Part shown: positions 1 to 11,300 of the stretch, piece after piece
How positions within the stretch are numbered: position 1 is the stretch's first letter
Layout of the letters: each line of letters begins with the position of its first letter
Assembly (NCBI GenBank): GCA_963573305.1
Contig: OY754331.1
Span: 72,447,512-72,511,511, forward strand
Length of the DNA stretch: 64,000 nt
Reading direction: 5' to 3'
DNA from: Pyrrhosoma nymphula
Lineage: Eukaryota > Arthropoda > Insecta > Odonata > Coenagrionidae
Made by a program: the position numbers and the translations under genes
The notes under the pieces: generated by a model
The model's input: only the letters and a program-made list of their open reading frames with translations
Database searches by the model: none
Told to the model about the DNA's origin: nothing

Positions 1-2683
1 GTTCCACCTGAAACTACTAATTAACGAATACTTTCACCAAACGGGAAGACCAAAGCTCAATGGCACATGACACGCTCTCTATTATGAGCTTTATTCTATT
101 TTTTTACCACCTGTAACGTGTTGTTTTTCATATTAAACACCAACAGATTTACATAACAACACACAAATAACTTTTTCATAATGGTATCGCTTCATTTCTT
201 CACTCTACCACTATATTTACTTACCTTATACATTAAATAACTTGAAATTTGCCATATGGAAAGGTACAGGTATCGCTAGGTACCTCTAGAACTACACTGC
301 AGGTTGCAGGCTTTCCATTTTATACTTATCGTAACTATCTTGCTTTCAAATCATATACGCATCGGATCGGAATGAAATGATAATTGGATATTGAGTTTAT
401 AAACTCTTTTCGCATTGATATCGGACAACGCACAAAAATGATATTGCACGTCACATGATTACATGATAACGCATACTCTACAGTTTCAATAATGCAATAT
501 ATTTTTATTTTTTTGGCTCTCTGACGATTACGAATATCACAATATACAATATATAACGAATATCACATCTCACATTCGATATATTCCAACAATACACAGG
601 CTTTCACCTAGTAGATAAGGATGTGAGGTTGGGAAGAGCGGGGTAGATGAGATGGCAAGGGATTTGGATGCAAGAAAGAGACAGAGGGTTATAAGGGAAG
701 GGAAAAGAATAGACAGTGTGGGGAAAGTACAGCGGTTGAAAGCTGGGGGTAAGAGACTGGATATTTGGGCAGTCGACTCGAGGAAATTAGAAGGTTAGGG
801 GAAGGTTTTCGAAGGGGCGGGCGGATAGGCAACGTCCGCTTGTAAGAGGAGAAGATGTGGAAGTAAAGGCGCCTGTCTGTGCTGCTGCTGCTGATTCCGC
901 CCGAGTCACGCTGCAAACGGGGCAAGCAAACGTCTTTCTCTCCCACACACTCTGCCCACCTCCACTCCATCGCCCAGTCGGAACTATAAGGCTATCCGTG
1001 AGAGGGGGTTTTGTGATGTCGGGTAGCCCTCCAACCAGACGAATTAAGACAGGCTTCGCTCACAAAAAGGTATGCTGCGTATTATGTATTACTTTACCCC
1101 CACTCCAACATAAGAAGAGATAAACGACATATTTAATTCAGGTATACTATCCTAGAATATACGACAAAGTGCAATTAGTACAAACTGTGCAACGATCCCT
1201 TTAGTACTAAGGACTCAGCCATGTTCCATCAGCCATTGAAGGTACCCAAAGATCAACAAAATATTGAATGGCGGTTCAGATGACCAAAATATCGAATGGC
1301 GGTATTTTTTGATGAATTTTAATTTTCACAAAAACGAATAATGAAATCCACAATTGACGGTAGGATATCATCATTCGAGCACTCGAGGTATGTTCCACAT
1401 TCCCGTCGTTCTATATATTACTTTTTTAGCATGTTGTCGCTCAAAATGAGCACAAAGAAAAGTTGCACTAACTCGCAGTAACGGATTGCTGGCGTCTCGA
1501 AAGGATTCATTCACCGCTCTTTTCAATTCCAGTTAAAATATATGTCAAGAAACCGCGGCTAAATTGATGTAAAATGGATTCGGTAACCCTTCAAAATGGC
1601 TAGCTTCCTTCTTTCATTCATAAGAAGCATTTAGGCGCCTAATTGACAAATTCGGACATGTCTTGATTTTGGTTCTTAATTCCAAAATCTCACGGACAGC
1701 AAGCGCTAATTATGAGGACATGGTAAAAAAAGGCACCAAACAAAATGTTATCGTGGGAATCATTTTAGAAGATCTTGCGAAAACAAGAAGACCAGCGAGT
1801 AAGTCAGCCAAGGAGAAGCTTATTGGGCAAGGTAAGAACCCTTTCGCATTACTCACACAAAAAATGGCAAAATAAACGGCAGATGACGGTCATTACCCAA
1901 TATGATCGACTAATAATAACGAATGACTTGATGGAATAAGCGCGCATTGTACACCTTAACGTGGGCTCTAACACCTCCAAAGACTTCTCATTTGTGCTCA
2001 AAAGACGATAATTCTTTCATTGAATTGCCATTACATCCAGCGAAGTCGGGCGAGGAGGGAGAATTTCCGTCGTCGTGGTGCGGATAGAGATTAGGACACA
2101 CCCGGTTTAACTCGTGAGGATCTTGTACGCGGTAGCCGAGCCCGAAGGTCGCGGTTTCAGACAGTGACACGGCGGAAGCTGCAGATGAGGGCTGTGATTT
2201 GCGTTAATTGGAATTTACGGTCCCCATGGCCGGAGCAACTTTAACATGAATTACCATTACGGCTGTCCAGGTTGGGTCATCGCCACAAATCCCCCCCCCC
2301 CGTTGCGCAAGGAAACAACATGTTGAGCGTAAGAAACTATAGGTTTCTCCTTTGACAAGGTGAAGTTTCTCCAACGATAAAATATGTTACTCTTAGTTAA
2401 CAGCCAAGTCGTTTTTTATTATATCACCCGGGTTTTACACGGTTGCGATAGAGTAACGTCCTCGTCTGACAAGCCGGACGTCATGGACTCGAGTGGTCCC
2501 ACCGGGATGATGAAATTTCTACTACTCAGGATATGAGAGTTTATTTGACATAAAATTAATTAAATGCAAGAGAGGCCCGTGAAGGCCTAATTTCGCTCAT
2601 TAAAAAGTTTACATTTTTCATTTTTACTGATTAGGTGTAAGAAGAAACTATATAATTTGTACGGAGGCTTCCGCGGTGATTAA
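1..2683. other. No confident gene; AT-rich unique sequence
   Basis: No protein or RNA gene was recognised here. The stretch holds a short two-copy repeat near 1251, a C11 run at 2291-2301, and one weak spliced-exon candidate at 1700-1831 that is discussed under findings. The rest looks like ordinary intron or intergenic sequence. Confidence 0.6.
1251..1303. repeat. Two-copy 28-bp tandem repeat
   Basis: Two near-identical 25-base copies sharing AATAT, GAATGGCGGT and the flanking GAT lie at 1251-1275 and 1279-1303, a period of 28 bp with a few differences. It may be a small local duplication; no function is suggested. Confidence 0.6.
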
Positions 2684-2934
2684 TTGGAAAAATATTTTCC
2701 GGGTTAAGGCCGCGTTGGTCCATTTGGGCGGACGACAGTTTCGGGCGCATTCCAGCTCCCGTCTTCAGGTCCAACTGATCTGCAGAGCGTCATTTTCTTC
2801 TATATATATCTAGTCAGGTGCGCGCTGATACGTTCGGTTTGAATCCCATTGTTGGAAAAGGGATTTAAAAAAAATCACTTTGTCGTCCACCCAAATGGAC
2901 CAACGCGGCCTTAACCCAGAAAATATTTTTCCAA
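2684..2934. repeat. Foldback element: 54-bp inverted repeat
   Basis: The arm at 2684-2737 is repeated as its reverse complement at 2881-2934 with about two mismatches over 54 bases, around a 143-base spacer. The arm contains GGTTAAGGCCGCGTTGG. Inside the spacer, next to the left arm, is a minus-strand hammerhead-like motif at 2728-2775. Next to the right arm, around 2820-2880, a much decayed counterpart may be present: a CTGAT and a CCC-to-GGG hairpin can be seen. The plan fits a non-autonomous foldback element or two inverted copies of one repeat. No target-site duplication was identified. Confidence 0.75.
2728..2775 (-). ncRNA. Hammerhead-like ribozyme motif (copy 1)
   Basis: On the minus strand, CTGAAGA (2768-2762) matches the hammerhead CUGANGA core. 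One extra C (2761) follows, then stem II, GGGAGC (2760-2755) with GCGCCC (2748-2743), which has one mismatch and a six-base loop. GAAA follows at 2742-2739. Stem III is a two-pair AC/GU helix ending in GUC, so the predicted cut is after 2734. Stem I pairs GGAC (2772-2769) with GUCC (2733-2730) plus one G-U pair. All core positions of the family are present. The extra base before stem II is not canonical, so catalytic activity is uncertain. Confidence 0.5.
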
Positions 2935-5900
2935 GAAACTATATAGTTCAACCGTGCTCCAATTTAGCCGTCTATCTTTTTATCTATTTACTCATCTCTC
3001 TGTCACCAATGCGATCAAAACCTCACGAGGATAACCTGAATTTATCACCAATTTTTGAAACTCGCGTTGTGAACTAAAAAATGATGCTATCGACAAAGTG
3101 ATTTTTCGTTTCATTCCTTAACATTGAACGTAATTTCACATGTGCAGTACGCACAGTTTGGACGGTAGATTTTGTTCTGGAATTTATCTGGATTTTCAAA
3201 ATTTACCTGGTGCAAGAGGTAAAACGCAAAAGGAAAGTGTCGCAAATGAAAAATTGAACCAATTTGGTAATTACATGTGCTTTGAGGAATATTTTTTGCC
3301 GAATGGAAAAACCGTTTTCTTTCATAAATTTTCAACTCAAATAGGGCAATCACCTATTTTTCTACGGGAGCTTCCAAAGGCTAGCTCTCTGGCCAGTGGA
3401 TTATGCACATGGCATTGCGCCAGTTGTGCTATTGGTTTGAAAAGCTATCGAGGATTGGATCGAGCAAGAATCTCAAAAAAGAGGTAATAATTACTACACT
3501 GTTAATAAATACATAAATTACAATTGTCATTTCGACGCATTATGTATGTGGTTTTCAGTGCCCTCCGAGAACAAACACAGTCCGTTAGAACATATTATTA
3601 AATTATTGTCTTCCAGAAAACTAATGGCACAACAGCGACTGTTAAATACTTGATATTAAGTGACTCATTTGCTCACGGTGTTTTCATTTTAGTTCACGAG
3701 TTGATGGTTGAGGCCGAGTTAAGAGGAAACGAATGTTAATAGAAACATTACCCACTTACCCTATATGGCAAAAACATTTTTATTTCCTTGAACAGCCATA
3801 CCAAGTGCCATGCCTCAGTTAATAAAGTACCTGTGAACCACAAAATTCAAGGCTACACCATAAAATTTAATAAATCGCAAAATACTTTATTCAGTAATAC
3901 TATTGATTAATACTTTATTTATTAGCAAAGCTTAATGAACTTAATATTCCTGAAATTAACAATTAAATTTAAATGCAATGCAAAAAATGTATCATCAATA
4001 AAATCAATTATTAATGGTTTATAAACTTGAGTTGAATTTTACAAGTCTCAAAGTGAAGCTTTCCAAGGACTAACTATATGAAAATAGATAGTTAACGTAG
4101 GAATCAGATTAGTTTCTTTAGGAAATTCAAGGCAATAAAGGTAGACCAATTGAACTCCAGCACGAGACAAATAAATGCCCGGTGGCCGCACCATGAATAT
4201 GACTCGTAACGCCACAGCCACAGTTGCAGGAAGGTGGTGGGTCGAAACATCTCATGAATGGATAGCGCAAGCAGGGAGAGGCCGTTTGTCGGTTCTACGC
4301 GACACCTCACCTCAACCAAGTGACACAGGCTGCCAAGGCTTACAGTGCGTGGCCCGCAAGCTATTTGAGTTTCAAGCCTCGGTGCTGGCAAAGCGAACGT
4401 AATGGGAGAGAGAGAATGACCGAGAGTATGTTGTGAGGGGAAGTAGAGGAGTTGGAGCGGAAGCGGAACGCCAGGAGTAACGCAGGAGGTATTAATAACC
4501 AAGCTGAGAAGTTAACAGAAAAGATAAGCCCTTGGGTGGAAAACCGAGAGACAAACACATGCGAAGGCCACGGTCGATTGTGGACGGGGGTAGCGCCAGC
4601 TACATACATAGCGAGATACATTACACACGGTTCGCGGAGCAGAGGCGTTAATTCCAGTGAGATACTCAAGTGTATAGAGGCTTCTGAAATTAAAAGTGCG
4701 ATGTCTCTCTCACACGCTCTTGAAAGCAATCATCATTGGCCAGTCAATCCTAAGATTGGTTGACTGCAGCCCTCCATCCTCTCCTATCTAATTATAGATT
4801 CCTAACTTTATTCTGGTTCATTTTAAGTACTTTCCTCTTTATTTGGTCTAAATATTAATCACATGGCCGTCCTCTTGGGACTCGGAGAATAATACGAAAA
4901 CATGACCAAGTACTTGAGGCCGGTTACATCTTCTGTATTAATTTTTTAATCTTTTTGAATCAGGTTAGTCACCTGTTTTTGACTGGAAATTAGTCCTGAT
5001 CCTAGGAGGTGGATTGCCAGTAGTCAATCTTTATGGTGGTATTCCTTTTTGTCTCCTGCCATGAGAAATATTAAATGCTGAAATGCGGGGTAGTCTAACT
5101 TCCATCAGTCTACCAACGTGCGAATCTCTGTATTATCTCCGCACTCTTTCATCATTCATCATCAGATAATTCTTGTCGTCAGAATTCCTTTGTCCTCATC
5201 AGTCTTTCAGTGTGCTGAAAATAATAATAAAAATCAACGCCTAATTAACGTCAATGTATACTTAGCGTGATTTTTAGCGCCCCTCCCGCCATAGCGGAGC
5301 TCATCAAACAATTTAGCGTGAAATGCGACCTAAGATACGGAAACAACTAGCATAAGGTTTGAAAGAATTTGAATTGGCGTGATATTAACTCAATGGTCTA
5401 ATGACGTAGTCCTTTAATCTAGACCTTTTTCTGGGACATTTCTAAAATGTCCGTGGGCATTTTGGAACTAGACGGCGTCCTCGTGGAATTTGCCATAATT
5501 CGTTAATTTCTCTCGGATGGGGATACTAATTCCCGCTATTTTTCAAGAGAGCGCATAAATAATTACATTAATTTTAAATTAAGAGCGTAAGCAAAATGAC
5601 GTTAATATTTTCCATAAATCTGTCCTGACTCATGAGAAAATAATTTTTCAGAGAGAGAGAGTGAGGTATAACAAAATAATCCGTTGGGTTTATGCAACCC
5701 GCTACATACTTAAGTATTGAGACGTCTGCATTCCCGTCCGCTCGAATACTCGTGAAAACCCGGCAGTCACGGGATTATATGCAAGCATAGACTTGATTTT
5801 TTAAACCATATAACGTCAAGAGGTGAATTCAAAACTCGAGGACGCATTCCTTACAAAAAGACCGGGGCGAAATTCGATATGAAGCACGAAAATGAATTTT

Positions 5901-7359
5901 TCCTCACCATTAGGCAATGGCCCATTCAATGAGAAAAATATGAATTCGTTTAAGGTGATTTTATACCATAAAATTATAGCTGAAATGCTCGAGCACGAAT
6001 ATGAATTAATTGAAGAGAAATACCAAAAGGCATGGATCATAATTTTGATATGTTTTCTAAATCGTAGATTACCTACGTTTTCCTTTTTTGGTGAAAGCCC
6101 TACTAGAAAGACTTCGCTCCCAATTTAGGTACTAATTGGTTATAATTTGTCTTGCATGTTTTTTGCGAATTAAATCTAGAACTCACGTCTGCGGTCGTAG
6201 GTGAAAACAAACATGTCCTCTTTCTCAGCAATTTACGGTCATGTATCACCAATAACTCTGGTTCTAATATATTTTCTAGCACTCACCGTTGATGAATCCG
6301 GAATATGCCTGGAGAATTATTTCATGCACGGAAGCATTAACGAGTTTTTGATGCTCTTCAAGTATATGTGCATAACGATCAGCTTATTCATAGAAGAAAA
6401 AAATCAAGAGATGAAAAAAATCGTAATAAAAAGCGACTACGGCGCGGAGGAAGAATAGGTCACCAATTAAAGAAAGAACGATTTGTTTTTAGCCTCTTGA
6501 AGCGACGGAAGCACATAATTTCCCACGATTCCTTTGAACACGTGAAGCATAATGTTCCAGGATGATGTTCGATTTGCAACACGGCAGTTTCCATTGCCTG
6601 GCTCGTAACTCCAGTAGCGCGGTCCAAGTTTAATTGGACACTGCTGCACTTGACCCAAGGTGGGTTGGGTTATATAGCATCAACTTACGGGATGGATGCA
6701 ACGTATATTTCAAACAGAATAAGTTGCAACGGGGAACGCCTCACTACAGAAGTGATTACTCCGCCTGCAATGAGCTCGTCTTAATGGATGCCAATAAATT
6801 AGTGTAGGACGAACCGTTATACCTCCTTGCCAGTTCAGCACCAGGTTTTGCATCCAAACCCCGCGGGGCATATGCTCGCGGTGTTGAATTAACGATTTGT
6901 AATTAAGTCTTAGAGTAACCTCGCCAACGGAGAACCCAAAATCCAATTATAGTGCTGCATTTGCATAGGATTGCATCCTGTAATTACTCCGAGAACAATG
7001 TGGCAACATGTCTTAAGATATTATCATACCCAACCACAAAAGTATAAAACATATATTTTCTCCAAAACACTCAAACTCGGAGGGAGAATAAAATATTCAT
7101 TTTCCTATTTATAACCATGAAAAGAGGAGGGAAGAGCATACTTTGATCTAGATGTGACTAAAAAGAAAATATTTATACCTCCATCTCGGCAGTTTGATGA
7201 TTTGTAATTAAACGCTAATGTTGTGTTACTTCAGGTCCATAGCACCATCCTAGAAGAGGGAATATCATTATAATGAGAGAATTGGCCAATGGTGAAAAGC
7301 ATGGCCAAGCTTGATTTTCAATGTAATTAACTGTAATAAACCTATAGCAGCCTAATTTA
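2935..7359. other. No gene recognised
   Basis: Several short open frames occur, the longest at 3140-3487, but none has a recognisable domain, splice context or homologous look. Around 5150-5205 the minus strand carries three CTGANGA words in a row, without the GAAA half that would make a hammerhead. Nothing else is supported. Confidence 0.55.
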
Positions 7360-7560
7360 TAGATTACAGAAAGAAGAAAATTTCAAATCGCATTTATCCA
7401 CACTGTTTTATTGATACTACCGATCCAGGTTTCAACGGGTATCCGTCATTTTCAAGCATTCAAGCAAGAAAATGACGGTTACCCGTAGAAACCTGGGTCG
7501 GTAGTATCAATAAAACAGTGTGGATAAATACGATTTGAAACTTTTTTCTTTCTGTAATTA
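7360..7560. repeat. Long palindrome with hammerhead-like apex
   Basis: The arms at about 7360-7453 and 7468-7560 are reverse complements with few mismatches, around a 14-base loop, giving a hairpin of about 94 bp. Near the tip each strand reads TGACGG, four bases, CCGT, one base, then GAAACC and GGNTC. That is a hairpin followed by GAAA, a short ACC/GGU stem and a U-C site, as in a hammerhead. The first core word is AUGACGG instead of CUGANGA, so this copy is decayed or divergent. The right arm abuts the reverse transcriptase remnant that begins at about 7561. Confidence 0.8.
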
Positions 7561-8397
7561 TGAAAGAGTTCCACAACGTCAAGCCTGAAACTATTTGCTT
7601 TCCTATTTATAGATATTAAAAAGGCCTTAGATTCTATAAGTCATGATATTTCGTTGGTAAAGTGAAACTGAGCAGGTATACGTGGCACACCATGGAAATA
7701 GTTTAAGAGCTTTTTATATTCCCGCTCACAGTGTGTACGGGTATACGATTGTATCAGTGACTATGAAATCATATGCTCAGGTATGTCTCAAGGCTCAATG
7801 TTAGAGCTCATATTGTTTCTTATCTACGCAAATGATTAATGCGATTGTAAATTCAACAGAAAATTAACTTTCTTTGCTGATGAAAGAGCACTTATCTATG
7901 AAGGGTAATCATGGGAAGAGATGAGACTAGAGAATATGAAATCAGATCTATGCACAGTTGTAAACTTAGTGAATGGAAGGAATCTAGCAAATCATTGCTA
8001 AGGGAATATACGAAATGTTTGTGCTTTAATGTGAATAATCTTTTACAATTAACTGGCAGTTAACCTATCAATAACCTAATTGTGCTCAAAACTGTTTTAA
8101 TTACTGTATAAATATTGAACGTGTAATTTAATTCAAATGCTTGGGAGTGACAATAAACCCAAAGCACAAACAAAACCTTTCGTGTACAAACTAACATTTA
8201 CAACAAAACATATTTTTCCCAAGCCCGATTTGACTCTGTTCAAGCGCTCATTTATCTATATAGGGCCGAAATTATATCTTGGTTTGTCTGAAAATATAGG
8301 AGGTACAAATAGTTTAACAAAACTTTTAAGCAGAGTAAAAAGATGGTTATTTACTGTAGAAAATCCAGAGGTGTTTTTCGGGGGTAACATTCACTGA
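7561..8397 (+). pseudogene. Decayed LINE reverse transcriptase (CR1/Jockey-like)
   Basis: This is the relic of a non-LTR retrotransposon polymerase, the enzyme that copies element RNA into DNA at a nicked target. One frame carries palm motif A as FIDIKKALDSI (7607-7639), then SRSQCVRVYDCISDYE, motif B as SGMSQGSMLELILFLIYAND ending near 7836, and motif C as LTFFADERALIYEG. The usual catalytic FADD is altered to FADE. In-frame stops (two TGA and a TAG after motif A, others later) and at least one frameshift near 8010 break it. The C-terminal thumb resumes as an open frame at 8137-8397 with FPKPDLTLFKRSF and GGTNSLTKLLSRV, typical of this LINE group. The endonuclease and finger regions are missing, and the remnant starts where the upstream palindrome ends. 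The exact clade is an inference. Whether decayed sequence continues to about 8700 is unclear. Confidence 0.85.
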
Positions 8398-11300
8398 AAG
8401 CTTATATACACGACATAATGGTTTTAAATAAAATTTCTTATTTTTACTAAGTATATTTTATCTATGTTACGTAATTGGTCTCCGTATTTTTCTTCACTTA
8501 TTAAATGTAAACTGTAACTGCGATTTTGAGGTATCCAAAGAACAGGCAATGCCAAAAATGAATACCTAATTGATCCATATTCATGTTTAATGCGAAGGTT
8601 GTTCTTTATGTAAATACTAGCGGAAGGTTCCCGTTGAAATTCAACGGGTGTGAAAAACATTGAACTTCTTTTATAAGAAAACCACAAAGCCTAAAGAATA
8701 ATGTCAGCGTGGTCAATTGAAGAGTTCGTAACATAGGTAGGTATCTTGTATGTTGTATTCGATGTAGTAGACATGCTGACCGTTTTCCAGGAGCACGGAG
8801 CTTAACTGCACTTTAACACTTTTAAACATATATAAATAACTCGCAACGTTTATGATAGATGGAATTGGTCAAAAAACAGTTCAAAATCGTAATGAGAGGC
8901 AGACGGTTCCACTACGTGTAAAACATCTGAGTATTAAACGATAATATACAACGCTGTGATTGTTGTAGTAATGAAGGAATTATTACCATTACTATTCGCT
9001 GAACATAAGTATTCCTGCACATTTAATTGCGTGTGTAGTCTATTTAATTCCTTCATGTGTATCGTTTACTACGTAAATGTTCTCTCATATACATGCAGTG
9101 CCCCTATGAGAGCTACTTGGAGATTAGATAGTGAAGGGTATACTTGTAAATATACATTGAATGTATCGATTACCCCACGAAACAATCTATCATGGGGCCC
9201 TTGGGACTCTGGGCCCTTCTTATACAGATTTTCTTTCTACGTGCTATCATGGGCCTGAAGGAAAACGTTATATTTAAATACTAGAAGCGTGAATATCCTT
9301 TGAAAATCAAATCTCTGGTTGTCAAGGAAATATGCTATTGTTGATTTCAAAGAAAAATGTGAGATTTTTATGCTAAATACATGATATTCAGACAAATATG
9401 AAGCGTAAAAGGAAATCGATTGAAAAAATTAGAAACTTTATTTATTCAGCCATCCGATAAAAAAAATCCCAACCCTCTATCCTGAGCGAAAGTCATTTTA
9501 AAAAGCAAAAAATTAAACCACTGTACTAAACCCAATACGTAGAGTACCAAAGCGCCGGCCCCTTTTTTGGACCTTTTGGGGCCCTGAGATCTTTTTAAAA
9601 CAGTTTATAATGTTTGTGCTATTAGTCTGCAAAGGTTCAGCACGATCAAAGTAAAACTATAGATTTGTATAAAAACCAAAAAGAAAGACACACGATAGAC
9701 AAACAGTCTTCTTTACATATATATATATATAGATATGTTGATACAATGGATAAAACACATTATATTACATTATATCACACCATAACATACCATATCGTAT
9801 TACCAATTATAATCTATCAACAATGCTTAGTTACGAGGGATACGGGCATTCTGACCAATTTCATTTTCTCCCGTACTCATTGTCAGCATCTTTCCAATGA
9901 TTCAAGCAATATACATCGTACCCCAGCTCGTATGGTGTTTTTCCAGGGTTCAAGAATTCCGAGGGGAGTAATTACCGTCATTCGCTCTCATTAACTCCCA
10001 TGAGGGAAAGAAGACGATCAGAGCATAAACATCTGGATGTTGGAAGGGACGATGACGAATAAGAGAAACGAACGAGAAGGGAGTGGCAAATAGGAAAAGC
10101 GAGTACTGCCGAAGCAGAGGAGGGGAATCGTATGGGGTAGAAAGAGCACGCGTGCAGGGTCATCAAGGCCTCTACCCTCTCCCCCCCTCCCCATCGCATC
10201 GCATCGTGCAACCCCTGGATACGTAGAGGGAAAGTGGGGGAAGGGAAGGAGTCCCCGGCCCTGAACACGTACGCCTTTGGGGGTAGTTACATCGCTGGTT
10301 AAATACGAGAGAGGGGGAGGGAGTGTTGGGGTGGGGATGGGTAAACGAGACGGAGGAAGGAGAGCAAACATGGCCGCACCGCGTACTGCTCCGGTGAGAT
10401 TCGGGAGGGAGGACGGAGTGAGAAGGTGGGAAACGTAGTGAACCGAAAGACAGGGTAAAGGACGGGAAAGGGATACATCTACTCACTACCCTGCAACTCA
10501 CGGCAAGGGCATGTGGCAAGGAGGTGTAAGGAAACCAGACATAAATAGGGGATGGAATAGGGAAAAATAACCGGGACAAGTAAGGGGAGGATATTGAATT
10601 AATGTTTCTGGTGGATTCGTGTATATTGCAAGATTTAATTTTTTTTGCAATTGTTTGAAATCTCGTAAAGGGAGTCTCGTTGCCAAATTTCTAACCTTAC
10701 CACATCTAGTAAGCGGAATCCATCTCCTCGTTTCTGGTAAATGAAGCAAAAATGGACGTCATTTCGATAGATTGAGCTCGAGCGTTAGGTTGCGGAAAAT
10801 CTCGCTCTTAAAATCTTGCGAGCCGACACTCGCCAATTTTTTCTGTTCTCTCTAACCTATACATCCTACCATGAGAGCCACTGCAAAGGTGGCAGGCCAG
10901 AGGGAATAATGACACCAGCCACGAAGAGGGAAGGGAACAGGGAAAAGAAATTGGGAGAGGAAAATGGAGAAAAATGAGATGTGTTTTGGCGGATTAGTAT
11001 CTCGTTTTGTTTTTTACGGTTGAGATTAATTGTTTTGGGAGGAGTGAATTCTTATAGATATGTCTGACGGCATATACCTCTCATATTGTCACTTTTTCTG
11101 TCCTACAGACGTAGTATGGGTGTTACATAACAGACTCAGTATCACCCTAAAATTTCTGTGATAGGCATCTTTCTAGTAATCATAGCCTGGCACGTAGCCT
11201 CGAAGCCTAACCTAATTTTCAGCCTTTCAACCTAATCCTTCAAATAGCTGTGTCACCTTTACTGTTTCCTCAAAGAAGTTTTCAACATCAAGAGCGGGTA

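Noticed and set aside
5150..5205. Three CTGANGA words in a row on the minus strand
   Set aside because: None is followed at a suitable distance by a hairpin and GAAA, so they are not hammerhead-like.
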